Source of the DNA: Lichtheimia corymbifera B2541
Taxonomy: Eukaryota; Mucoromycota; Mucoromycetes; Mucorales; Lichtheimiaceae
NCBI GenBank assembly: GCA_000697475.1
Contig: JNEU01000685.1
Coordinates: 1 to 14,880, forward strand
DNA length: 14,880 nt
Direction of reading: 5' to 3'
In this document: in pieces, positions 1 to 9,313 of the stretch
How the letters are laid out: the number at the start of each line of letters is the position of its first letter
Position numbering within the stretch: position 1 is the first letter of the stretch
Translations under genes and position numbers: made by a program
The notes under the pieces: generated by a model
What the model saw: the letters and a program-made list of their open reading frames with translations, nothing else
The model's database searches: none
Told to the model about the DNA's origin: nothing

Positions 1-1
1 A

Positions 2-1654
2 TTACCTGTCGTCGCATTCTTGGATATTAAAGCAGCTTATGACTCGGTCAATCGCAACATCATATGGGAAGCACTGCAAGGACTCGTATCGCCTGGGTTG
101 TTGGATTTATTGCGTTGCATGTTCGACAAGGTGCGTATATCCGTCATCCTCAATAGCCATCAATCAAGCTGGATCAGACCAAGGAAAGGTGTCCTACAAG
201 GTTCTATATTGAGCCCAATGTTGTATGCCATCTTTATCGACTCACTTCCAAGAATGTTGAGAAGAGTTACACCTCGTAAACCATTGCTGCTTCAAACACC
301 ACGTGTGGATCATTTGACTGAATTCGAGAACAATCTCCTTGGACGACACGACATGATTTCGAATGGTCTGGATGACAACAACGACAATTACGACATGCAG
401 ATTCAACAAGTCAACGCCCTCTTGTATGCTGATGATGTGGCTATCATTGGGTCACGAACGGATATGGTGGATCTTTTGGCAGCAGCAGGCAGGCATTCAA
501 CACAAAATGGATATCGATGGCATCCTGGTAAATGTGTCACACTCAACGGCAACAGCAGCACTAATGAACAACAATCACCATTACCATTGGAGCTATACAA
601 TGAACCCATCACCAACGCCACCACCTTTACTTACCTGGGAATTCCATTCAATGACCATGGTATCGATGCATCACTTCTTGTTAAACAGCTCACAGCAAAA
701 GCCAATCGTGCCTCACATCTATTAAAACGTATTGGTAATCATCAGTACGCGTTTGGTCTGCACACAGCAATCAGAAACTACCGCACCTTTATACGACCGG
801 TGCTGGAATATGGATTGGCGATCACTGTTTTGAATCAAGAACAACTGGAGGAGCTCAACAAGGCACAAGTCAAGTGTATACGGCACACTTTGAACGTTCA
901 ACGTCGCAATGCACCAACCATCGTACAGCTGCATATGACCGATTTGCCGTCAATGCGTTTACGTGCGTCCATTCTCAAGCTCAAGTTTGTCAATCGCGCC
1001 ATGACTTCACCAGCAACGACACTCATAAAGGCGGTTATGAAAGTGTGTGAACAAGACGAAGAATGGATACAAATGACCAGCGGGGAACAAATATTTTGTG
1101 ACCTTCAAGAACTCACTCGTCAGCTGCCATTACCACGTCATCCACTGAAATTCATCATTGATGCACATCGCACACAAGAAATGCAGACACGTCGGGAGCA
1201 ATACAAGGCTGTGGCTCGTGCACGACCGGAGCGGATGTGGGATCCGATATTGTACTTGCCTGTCACCTCTCTCCAACGCCATCGTCTCATTAAATGGCGC
1301 ACCCATTGGTTACCATCATACCCCTTGGGTAAATGTAGATGTGGTGTTGAAGCTGCACACCGTGATCACTATGACATTGATGGATGTCCTAGAATTGAGC
1401 CAATGATACAATACTTGCATGAAAGTTTGGGACCACAACTACTCGCAACAAAACCTGAAGACACGCACCTTTTGGATTTCATCATGAACATGCTACCACG
1501 TTCCACAGGCGGTCTCAAGGGTCATTGGCGTCGTACATGGCCAGCTCTCCTCAACACTTTGCGCGACATCGACGTTTTGACACATCCAGAAGAAGACTTT
1601 GAGTTTGAAACTGCTGCACAGACCATCCCTAATGATCGGCAGGCCGATCATTAG
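2..1654 (+). CDS. LINE reverse transcriptase, C-terminal 550 residues (5' end outside window)
   Basis: The frame is open from base 2 to a TAG at 1652-1654, so this is a 5'-truncated view, not a gene starting here. Numbering from base 2, RT motif A (LDIKAAYDSV) is at residues 7-16, the motif B region (KGVLQGSILSP) starts at residue 62, and motif C with the catalytic YADD is at 142-145. A thumb and connection region of LINE type follows. Near the C terminus is a Cys/His cluster with C445, C447, H453, H456 and C462, typical of the C-terminal zinc-knuckle-like motif of LINE ORF2 proteins. All three RT catalytic motifs look intact and there is no internal stop, so the element may be recent or active. 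The family as known copies RNA into DNA at a nicked target site (target-primed reverse transcription). Confidence 0.9.
   Translation, partial: LPVVAFLDIKAAYDSVNRNIIWEALQGLVSPGLLDLLRCMFDKVRISVILNSHQSSWIRPRKGVLQGSILSPMLYAIFIDSLPRMLRRVTPRKPLLLQTPRVDHLTEFENNLLGRHDMISNGLDDNNDNYDMQIQQVNALLYADDVAIIGSRTDMVDLLAAAGRHSTQNGYRWHPGKCVTLNGNSSTNEQQSPLPLELYNEPITNATTFTYLGIPFNDHGIDASLLVKQLTAKANRASHLLKRIGNHQYAFGLHTAIRNYRTFIRPVLEYGLAITVLNQEQLEELNKAQVKCIRHTLNVQRRNAPTIVQLHMTDLPSMRLRASILKLKFVNRAMTSPATTLIKAVMKVCEQDEEWIQMTSGEQIFCDLQELTRQLPLPRHPLKFIIDAHRTQEMQTRREQYKAVARARPERMWDPILYLPVTSLQRHRLIKWRTHWLPSYPLGKCRCGVEAAHRDHYDIDGCPRIEPMIQYLHESLGPQLLATKPEDTHLLDFIMNMLPRSTGGLKGHWRRTWPALLNTLRDIDVLTHPEEDFEFETAAQTIPNDRQADH
1631..1652. 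repeat. Perfect inverted repeat at the end of the LINE ORF
   Basis: Ten-base arms AATGATCGGC (1631-1640) and GCCGATCATT (1643-1652) flank a 2-base spacer. The right arm runs into the first base of the TAG stop codon. In RNA this would form a strong GC-containing stem-loop at the coding/3' UTR junction. Confidence 0.85.
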
Positions 1655-1990
1655 CTTCATCCTCATTGCCCTCTCTCACTTTTCTATCACGTTGACACAC
1701 TTTCATCTTTTCATTTTTTTTTTCCCTTAGCTTAGTATTATATCTTGTATCGTTATCCCTCTTTGTATTCTTATGTCATATCTTCAGCTGTTCCCCCTTA
1801 CGTCGTGCTTTTTCTCCCGAATTGGGTTTTTGCATGAGACGGTCTCATTCCCCCCACTTTTATCTCTCGCTACACATCACCACCACGTTACACATGCACC
1901 ATGTTATATCACCGGATCGCCCTTGCTATGTAACGCCTGGCACATGCTTCTTGTACTTCTTGTATGAGTTGCATGAGTATCCTTTTATCA

Positions 1991-1996
1991 AATAAA
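1991..1996 (+). terminator. Polyadenylation signal of the LINE
   Basis: Canonical AATAAA about 340 bases after the ORF stop, preceded by a C/T-rich 3' UTR. It is the best candidate for the transcript end of the element. No other feature on this strand would use it. Confidence 0.5.
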
Positions 1997-2517
1997 ACAC
2001 TTTGAACTATACTATCCGAGATGGTCGGTTGTTTTCCTTGTTGATTTTTACGCGCGCGGGATATATATATACAACAATATTTCCATATAAGGAAGGTGGA
2101 AAAGGTGCCAAAATGTTATCGCACGCAAATGAAAAAAGTAGCATTTTGTAGCGGAGTAAGTACGCTATTCAATGGTATTCATATGGTGGCGTTTAGGGTG
2201 GTCAATAGACATCAATTTAAGCAAAAGAAGAATTGGTATTCTGTGCTGTCGATGATTGGGTTGCACTTGAGCCCAGCATATTGAAATTCCGCAGTTGTAC
2301 CTCCCCAAAGATGATCCTTTAATAATGCATGCAATCAGTATTTCCTGTACAGAGTTCCCTGTTACATTCACATACCGTTTGCATCCATCTCTCATTCCAT
2401 GTATGTCTATTTAATAGATGCGTATTTAAGAGAAGTGCCAAAGATAGTCATTTTTATTTATCTCATTGATATAACAATGATCTCTCCTCGTTGTATGTAT
2501 TTATCACATGTCGTGTG
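1997..2517. other. Intergenic stretch without a supported gene
   Basis: This holds the unresolved 3' boundary of the LINE and the region beyond the RabGAP gene's 3' end. Short open frames on both strands (about 60-75 codons) have no recognisable motif. An alternating purine-pyrimidine tract (CG run at about 2050-2058, then AT run at 2061-2071) is the only low-complexity feature seen. Confidence 0.6.
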
Positions 2518-2523
2518 TTTATT
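2518..2523 (-). terminator. Polyadenylation signal of the RabGAP gene
   Basis: AATAAA on the minus strand (tttatt on +), about 46 bases after the RabGAP stop codon. This distance matches the short 3' UTRs of the other genes in the window. Confidence 0.6.
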
Positions 2524-2568
2524 GTATATAAAGTTAAAACAACCATTGATAATTGAGAATTAAGGTAG

Positions 2569-5500
2569 CTATGTGGATTTTGCATCTTCATCTTCATCAT
2601 CCTCATCCTCGTCACCATACTCTTTTAACAAACGATCTACTTCTTCCAATACATCTTCATCCTCGTCCTCGTCGTTTGAATCTTCATCATCATCTTTCTT
2701 TTTCTCATCAGCGACGGCATGTTCTTTCTTTGGAGATTCAGTTACTGTTGCTGATGCTGCTACTGCTTCTTCATTGCTGCTGTTGGAAGATGTAGGTTCT
2801 TGTTTCTTTTCTTCGTCATGTTGTACTGGTTCTTGTGGTGTTGTATCGATATCTTCTTTCTCATCTTGCTTTGGATTAACAGATAAAGAGGTAGTCGAAA
2901 GGGATTGGGTATCGCTGCTGGTGGTGGTGGTGGGTGATGACACGTTCGATGCTTTGGATGATAAAGGTGATGAAACGAGGGCTTTCTGCTTTGCATTGTT
3001 GGCAAATTTGGTTCCTGTGGCCAATAAACTGTCAAAGATCTCGCGTCCAAGGCTACGTTGCTGTTCAACAGGCTTCTCGACCAACTTGAAAGATTGTGCA
3101 AATTCATGATCAAAAAAGTTCTCCAAAAGCTCATCTGCCAGCACAAGCATCCTATAATTATATACCAGTTAGTTTGATGAATGTTCCCTTATAAGTCCCA
3201 CATCATTTACCTCAATGAAGCCATGGAAAGAAACTTGTCCTGCGAGTCCTCCTTGGTTTCCGAATACTCGAATGCATTGCGAAGGAATGTGGACACTGAT
3301 TGGAGATGCTCATCGGTCATGTCACGGAATATCCATAGCAGTGACTCTGAGAATTCAAGCAATTCGTCGCGGTTCAGGTAGCCATCCTTGTCGGTGTCAT
3401 GCAAATCAAAGAACAAGGTGATCTGTGCATTGTGATCACCCTTGATAATAGATCCCAGACCAATAATGACGTCCTATTACAATAAAAGTGAGCATAAAAT
3501 ATATATAGAGAGAGACACACACATTCATACCTGTAAGCTAAGTCCTCCTTGATCACCTTTATCAAATCGCTTAAAGAGACGTACAAGGAATGTCTTGCCA
3601 ACCTTGAGTTGTCGTTCTTGATCCCCTTCCTTGTTCTTTTGAGAAAACTTGGCCCAGTTGGCAAGGCTTCCAATCAAGATCTCAAACGCTGCGTAGTCCA
3701 TGCGTTCACTTCCTTTCTCCTTGCTTCGATAATATTGCACATTGTGGAATTTGTCGTAGATAATGCCAAGTTCCTCTTTATCCAGCCCAGCTGTATCATC
3801 GATATTGCGCAATGTTGATCGTTTGGCAAAGGATTCAATTCCAGCTACAACCTTGAGTTGGTGTGTTTGTCGCATCTCCCGGATCTTGTCGTCAGTGATG
3901 TTTCCAAACTCGCGATAGGCAACGAGTAAAAGCTCATTGAAACGCTGCGTGTGTACACATGTTAGTTTGCTGTAATATCCCCCTTAAAGCAATACTTACC
4001 GTCAGGCTACGAGCTTTACTGTTCTGAGAATCAGGGTACAATGGCTCATGTAGAGAGTTGAAATAATGCTTGAGCACATTCATAAAAGCACCATCATCAG
4101 TTGTCTTGAGTAGTTCGTCACCATTGATCTTGAGGATAGCTAGTGACATTGTCGAAGATTAATTTTTATACGCAATTGATCAGCATTGCAAATCAAAAAT
4201 ACCTAAGCTATAAATGACTTGTCAATTTCATCATATATGTAAAGGCACAGTTAAAGGCTTACTTACCCAATCTGGAATAAGATCTTAGGACCATCCATGA
4301 AAAAGCAATCCAGTACTCTGAATGCAAACAATAGAGGCATCGAGTTGATATAGAGACTCAAGAACCAAGGTAGGCATGCCACAGAAAGCTGGATGTCAGT
4401 TTTCTTGAAGTGGTTGTAAAGAATAGGCATAGTGCTCTCCAACAAATGCTCAAAGATGATTTGGTCCAACAAGGCACCATACATTGAAGTGCTGTAATAG
4501 CCTGGTAGCATATCATCGCAAAGCACGCTGAGAGTGTAAAACGCTTGTTCCTCGCTCATGTAACTATAGACATGGATTCATCAGAAAAGAGCTCAATGAA
4601 AGAGGGAAGACACTTACATGAGAATAGCGGATGTAACAATATTCATTGCTTGGCAATAGCCAAGTTCTGGATCCTTCCAGGAATAGGCACTCAATACTCG
4701 ACGTAAGCTGTTGATTCCTTCAGGCGTCTGGTATGCGGAATACTCTGGCAATGACCTGCAAGATACGAGTATGAGCAAATGTTTCCTAATCACATATGCA
4801 TGGATATGTATATAAACTCTTACCTATTGAGATCCTTTTCGATTTCCTCAAGACTCAGAGAGTTCTTATCCTTGTTCTCCTCCAAGATGCGAGTATAGAG
4901 TCCTTGGTTGAGGAAGCGTTGCTGGATTGCGCCTGAACACACTTCCCAGATTTCTCCACGCAAACGATTCGGCAAACCCACACGTACAAGCCGTCCAAAT
5001 TGTGGTGTCTTGACAATGGTCAGGTTACGCCCATACTCTAAAAATCCACCGCACCCCATCATGGTGAATGATATGCCTTTTTGTTTCCTCCATAATACCA
5101 TACCATCAAAGTACTTTTTCCACAACTTCATCTTGCTCTTGTCCTTTAGCTTTTTAGCATCGCCGGGGAATCCAAAAGTGAGACCGAGACCACCATGTGT
5201 CTTGTCAATATCATCCAGCGATTTGTCAGCAGCCACGAGTTCGGATGGGCACGTTGCAAGGAAACGCTTGAGCATCTTCATGTACTTGATTTGCTTGCGT
5301 AGATTGGCAGTCAGCCGACTGGAGAATTCCTCATATTGCTGTTTTGTACTAAAGTTTGCCATGTTATTGATCCATCCATTACAGTCCTCCACCACCTCCA
5401 TTGAATGTATCCATCCCCATCCTTACACATTGAGACGAAATTGAGCATGGTCCTGGTGCCAGTTGACAATCTTTATCGAAAACGCTTGGGTAGGTTCATT

Positions 5501-7078
5501 CAATCGCTCAACACGGCGAATGGTATACAATGGCATGACAGCATCATGATAGTGTCCCTTGTCAGTTGAATTGAATGTCAGGAACGACTCTGAAAGGCAT
5601 AAACGACCTGGTGTACGCTTCTCTTCTCCCTCGCCGTCATCATTCGTCACAAAATACGTAGCATGGACACTTGTCAAGAGCTGCTCGGTAGGTGGTAATC
5701 GAAATCGTGCACGGAATCGTTCATCTCGTTTTTGTGCTGCAAGATCCATCTTGAGAGGTTGCATCATTTTGCGGATTTCAGAGGCAGGTAAAGATGCCAT
5801 GCGGTGGGTCACCAAATCCTTATCGCTCGCAGCATCAATGTCGCTATCCCGAATATCGATCGAAACTTCACCCCCAGGGGATTGTTCGAGTGCTGTGCTC
5901 TTTAACACACGTTGCATGGCCAATCCAGTAAGCTGCACAAGCACATCATAAACCTAGTATCGGGGTAATCAGAAAATGGGATTCATCAAGGACACACTAT
6001 AATGTATTATTTACCGCATCTCGCTTGAAAAGGTTCGAAAAGAAATGCTATGACGATATCATATGAGTGTCTGTGTACCACCTTTCCCCCTATTTTCCAT
6101 TTACCTCTGTTCTATCTTTCATGATAAGCTTGATAGCATCAGAAAAGACACCACGTTTTGATTTCTCTTTGCGGATATCCTGGATCGATCGTAATTCCAC
6201 CAGCAACTTGGTTTCATAGCCGAGCAGATAAGAATAAAAGGCAACGTAGTTTTCACTGATGTATAGCCATCCTTGGGTGGTGAATCGATTGGTGTAATAA
6301 GCACAAGAATAATCTATAATAAGATCAGGATCATTGTATGCCTGAAAAGGAGGGAGGATCAACTTACAATTAACCAAACGTTCTGTGGCAGGGACATCAA
6401 ATGTTTGCCTAAAGCTTCTTGACGCTGTGCGAACGTTTGCATCTGCTGAAATCTCATCCGTACCAGCATCTACATAACATAATGTAAGCAAAGGGTCCTG
6501 ATGATCTTCCGTCCACACTAGATCACTTTTTACCTCTGCGAGTAACAATCGAGTTGACTTTGGTTGCCACAAACTCTTCCTTTTCATTATCATCAAGAAC
6601 CGACAATGGAGGAACCAAATTGGCTATGATCAAATACAAACATCAATTAGCATCCATATATACCCCACTTTACCCAACCAACACTATCCCAATGTGTGTA
6701 CCATCGATCCAACTCCATGCTGTATCGGCCTGTTTCTCTGTTTCAGCAACGGCCACTTGAAGACAACTGCCGTTGGCACGTCGATAAAGAAGTCGGTATG
6801 GAGATTGCTTCGTGTCAAGCCTTTTTAAAACAAATGATATATCAATACACGCCTTAAAGCATTGACGATGAGCTGTGTGAGAGAGAGTGGGAGTGGTCTT
6901 ACACATTCTGTACAGTGCCTAGGACATTGCGCATAATAGAGTTTTTGCGTAGCTTGGTACGTTGAAGAAGGAAGTAGTCATTTTCCTGCACGGTCTCCCA
7001 GAAAGGACTAATGTAGGATTCAATGTGGGTTGGAAGCGTAAAAATGTTGAAAGCCGAGTCAGTTGTAGCGGTGGTCAT
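2569..7078 (-). CDS. GRAM-GRAM-TBC-EF-hand Rab GTPase-activating protein (TBC1D8/9, Gyp2/Mdr1 type)
   Basis: Fifteen exons (minus strand): 7078-6903, 6820-6702, 6623-6534, 6469-6368, 6313-6105, 6047-6015, 5953-5427, 5348-4824, 4755-4618, 4563-4267, 4207-4203, 4139-4000, 3944-3531, 3473-3211, 3151-2569. They sum to 3621 nt and 1206 residues, with every junction in phase and introns of 54-82 nt. Domain order: N-terminal region similar to TBC1D9 (about 1-130), GRAM 1 (about 140-245, with [18 protein letters not shown]), GRAM 2 (about 318-420), TBC (about 543-760), EF-hand region (about 910-965), and a Ser/Thr- then Asp/Glu-rich tail. The TBC catalytic residues are present: IxxDxxR with R594, and YCQ with Q629. 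One canonical EF loop (DTDKDG...E) lies at 951-962; the preceding one is degenerate. Known family role: speeds GTP hydrolysis by Rab proteins (yeast Gyp2 acts on Ypt6), with GRAM domains contacting membranes. The start is the first ATG before conserved sequence. Length is close to human TBC1D9. Confidence 0.92.
3499..3522. repeat. Compound dinucleotide microsatellite in RabGAP intron 13
   Basis: On the + strand an (AT)n run passes into (AG)n and then (AC)n, all inside the 57-nt intron 3530-3474. It occupies much of the intron and is likely length-polymorphic. Confidence 0.7.
4203..4207 (-). other. 5-nt microexon (exon 11) of the RabGAP gene
   Basis: The minus-strand sequence reads TATAG|CTTAG|GTATTT: an acceptor, five exon bases and a donor. 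Upstream intron 4266-4208 is 59 nt and begins GTAAGT. Downstream intron 4202-4140 is 63 nt and ends ACTAG. Including these five bases gives [16 protein letters not shown], matching the conserved TBC C-terminal segment (human TBC1D9 has a comparable LAVLDANMEQLL). Leaving them out shifts the frame and destroys the match. Confidence 0.75.
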
Positions 7079-7782
7079 GTCTGCATCTCAATAAGTTGTT
7101 GCAAGAAGAGGTACCAGTGAATCAGGCTGCTACTCCTCTCAACCTCGCCAATCATTTGACCCCAGCCTAATACAGTGGTTACACACATAGTCGATTCTTG
7201 GCAACTCTAAAGGCCACGATTTCATGCTTCTTTTCGTTTGAGAGAGAAAGAGATCACAATTCACGGGTCTTTTTTTCATGGCTGTACATTTCTAACGTAA
7301 CACATTTGACATCAATGATACGCCACGTTGATGAAAATACACCATGTTATATTTTTAAAAGACTTTTGTATACCAAATCATGTCACAATGTACTCTCCAT
7401 TTCACTACTCAGGGGTATCATACATACGTGGTTGACAGCTATCCTGCATACAAGCCATCAGTGATACATTGTTCCTATTTTCCTATTCCAGGAGATATTT
7501 TCATTAGCTTGAGTTGCCTGCAAGTCGATATGTTCATGATCCACAGATCAAAGACAGCCCGCTTCCTCTTCTTGTACTCAACGAGTCCAATGTAACTGTG
7601 TATATTGGAGACGCCACCTTAACAAAAATTAATGCTTTCTTTCTTGGCAATGCTGTTTGAGATACATATGAGGCTGATGATGAATGACTGGAGGCCTGGC
7701 TGAAGGCAACACAACAACAAAGAACCACAAAGGATCCAAAAGAGTGAACGTATCTTCTTGGCATGGATGGCGTTTGGACCAC
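7079..7782. promoter_or_regulatory. Divergent intergenic region between the RabGAP and six-helix membrane protein genes
   Basis: About 750 bases separate the two divergent start codons. It must contain both promoters. A CCAAT motif lies at 7148-7152 on the + strand, about 70 bases upstream of the RabGAP start. The middle part contains coding-like stretches (see the entry at 7508-7660), but no gene I can establish. Confidence 0.5.
7508..7660 (+). pseudogene. Coding-like fragment, 50 codons, possible last exon or remnant
   Basis: After a plausible acceptor (TTTTCATTAG, ending at 7507) an open frame of 50 codons runs to a TGA at 7658-7660. It begins LELPASRYVHDPQ and ends INAFFLGNAV, with ordinary protein-like composition including an N-x-S/T site (NVT). 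Upstream, another frame (about 7380-7455) is also protein-like but I cannot join the two convincingly. The opposite strand (7764 down to 7534) also has an open frame with a signal-peptide-like start (MPRRYVHSFGSFVVLCCC). At most one of them can be real. I do not recognise either. Confidence 0.2.
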
Positions 7783-7790
7783 TATATAAA
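7783..7790 (+). promoter_or_regulatory. TATA box for the membrane protein gene
   Basis: TATATAAA lies 43 bases upstream of the ATG at 7833. This spacing would put a transcription start at roughly 7815-7825, which favours 7833 over the earlier in-frame ATGs at 7767 and 7800. Confidence 0.5.
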
Positions 7791-7832
7791 TCTGTCAGGA
7801 TGTCAACTTTGAGAAATGATCATCACAGCAAA

Positions 7833-8955
7833 ATGGCAAACATTCAAGAGAATCCAAAGGCATTCGACACCAATGGACGACAAGAAGAAGAACATGTAAG
7901 TAGTGTATTACCTGGTCTTGGCAACAATATCATCATCAATTGCTAATAAAGTGGTGTTGTTGTAGTTGACTCTGGAAATGCATTCGTACGAAGATCGTCG
8001 TTGGAGTAACACTTCTGGAGACTCGACAACTCCCTTATCCCAGGCACCCAATGGATATCAAGAGGAAGGACAAGAATTGATACAAGAGGAACAAAAGAAA
8101 AACAAAGATAAACGCCATGGCAACGGACTCACTCGGCGACAAATCCTCTTGCGGCAGCTAGGAATGTTTTTGACGCTTATGATTATCAATATTGGGATAC
8201 CTATGGCGATCTTTTATATCTTTCGAATCTTTACCAACGACATCGTGGCTCTTATTGTATCAGGCGTTCCACCCTTATTGCGAGTGATTTATGTGATGAT
8301 CCGTCAACGGCGCGTAGACGTGGGGAGCTCTATATTTGTGCTAGCATTTGTAATCTCAGCGGCATTAACAGCCATCAGTGCGAACGCACGTGTGGCCGTT
8401 CTTCGAGATTCCCTATCCACCGTGGTGATTGCTGTCTTGTTTTTGCTCACGCTGATACCCATACGCACTCGATGGTTCAAGGTGTACCCATTCACCCATC
8501 TCGTCAATAGCGAAATGCTGAATGAAGCGGGTCCCATCACTTGGATAAACGAACACGGTCAAGAGGAATCGATGTCTCGAGCTGAATGGACCTGGGATCA
8601 TGTCAAGAAATACCGCATCTTCAATATTATCCTATCCTTCTCTTGGGGAATCGCCTTAATTTTAAACTTTGTTGCCATCATCATCATGCTCGAGATGGAC
8701 GCTACCATAGGCCAGATCGTTTTATGGGCCAATATCATTCTCATTATCATTTTCGTGATCCTCTTCCCAATCACAGCCTATGTATTGGTTAAATTGCAGA
8801 AGCGTATTACCCAAGCTGAAGACGATTGGCGAGCCGAGCACGATTATACCGATACATTCAATAACAATGATACAGCAAGTAGTGATGATAGTAGCCGCAG
8901 AAATAGCGATTCTACAACCTACCACCACCAGCAACAACCCTATCAAATAGTGTAA
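7833..8955 (+). CDS. Six-helix integral membrane protein, function unknown (VC0807-like)
   Basis: Two exons, 7833-7895 and 7966-8955, give 350 residues. The 70-nt intron has GTAAGT, a TGCTAATAA branch-like site and TTGTAG. The N-terminal 85 residues are hydrophilic and rich in Gln, Glu and Lys. Six hydrophobic segments follow at about 87-107, 114-133, 141-159, 171-187, 239-263 and 271-295. A 50-residue polar loop, containing two Trp-rich spots, separates helices 4 and 5. The C-terminal tail (about 300-350) is Asp/Ser/His/Gln rich. No cleavable signal peptide is seen. The helix 2-4 region (SGVPPLLRVIYVM, then ANARVAVLRDSLSTV) resembles proteins of the VC0807-type membrane family found in fungi and bacteria; that assignment is from memory and tentative. 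The gene is divergent from the RabGAP gene. In-frame ATGs at 7767 and 7800 would extend the N terminus by 22 or 11 residues, but they sit upstream of or next to the TATA box. Confidence 0.85.
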
Positions 8956-8959
8956 TAAA
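8954..8959 (+). terminator. AATAAA overlapping the membrane protein stop codon
   Basis: The last two bases of the TAA stop (8953-8955) begin an AATAAA at 8954-8959. If used, the 3' UTR would be only about 15-30 nt long. No better signal is seen in the next 100 bases. Confidence 0.4.
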
Positions 8960-9313
8960 ATACATGCAATATAGTTGGATGTTAAGAAGGGCGGGTTGCC
9001 TTAATATCAATGGGACTTTCTGTTTCTCAATCGATGATCTCTGCTGCTGCTGGCTTCCCCCATAATACGATATAGCCAAGCACATAAGGATGACGGATTT
9101 TGATTTATTTAACAGTGATAATGAATGATGATTCTATCCTTCAAAGGAGTAAAAGGTCTCCATAGGGAAATGTGGGTGCCATGGATACCGCTGCTGCGGT
9201 GGATGGCTTCCATTGTCCGAAACAAGCGAATTATTGTTAAGACCGAACTTAGCTCAGAGAAAATGGCCAGCGCTCTCTCTCTTTCTTTCTTTACACCTCC
9301 TTTTGTTCTTGCA
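8960..9313 (+). promoter_or_regulatory. Intergenic region and promoter of the TFIIE beta gene
   Basis: No supported gene. A C/T-rich tract at about 9272-9310 lies just before the TFIIE beta ATG; such tracts are common in fungal core promoters. No convincing TATA box is seen. A short minus-strand open frame (9258 to 9130) was considered and rejected. Confidence 0.5.

Larger units (their letters stand above)
1..1996 (+). mobile_element. LINE-type non-LTR retrotransposon, 3' part
   Basis: The left end of the window lies inside the reverse transcriptase ORF of a non-LTR retrotransposon, followed by an untranslated tail rich in C and T and an AATAAA at 1991-1996. No LTR, integrase or RNase H motif is visible. 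The endonuclease domain expected upstream would be outside the window. The exact 3' end is not resolved: I see no clear poly-A or short-repeat tail and cannot identify a target-site duplication. LINEs of this general kind occur in Mucoromycota, where one group (Grem-LINE1) marks pericentric regions. Membership of that group cannot be judged here. Confidence 0.85.

Noticed and set aside
2096..2395. Short frames on both strands between the LINE and the RabGAP gene
   Set aside because: They are 60-75 codons without motifs, signals or plausible splicing partners.
2573..3109. 178-codon + strand frame rich in serine
   Set aside because: It is the complement of the acidic, Ser/Thr-rich tail of the RabGAP (Glu/Asp codons read as Ser/Phe on the other strand).
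5349..5426. Minus-strand coding extension [10 protein letters not shown] before RabGAP exon 8
   Set aside because: This stretch is intron 7. Splicing AATGT|GTAAGG to TTTAG|T keeps phase, and joining across it gives a continuous GRAM-to-TBC linker.
4908..5444. 178-codon + strand frame
   Set aside because: It is a shadow of RabGAP exon 8, where the minus-strand protein has clear TBC-family similarity.
9130..9258. Minus-strand open stretch with HPPQQRYPWHP followed by an AATAAA-like site
   Set aside because: Its upstream part would have to lie inside the TFIIE beta gene; no start or intron structure supports it.
9125..9313. Upstream extension of the TFIIE beta frame
   Set aside because: The sequence before MSQLNDSLKNF has no similarity to TFIIE beta and includes the C/T-rich promoter tract.
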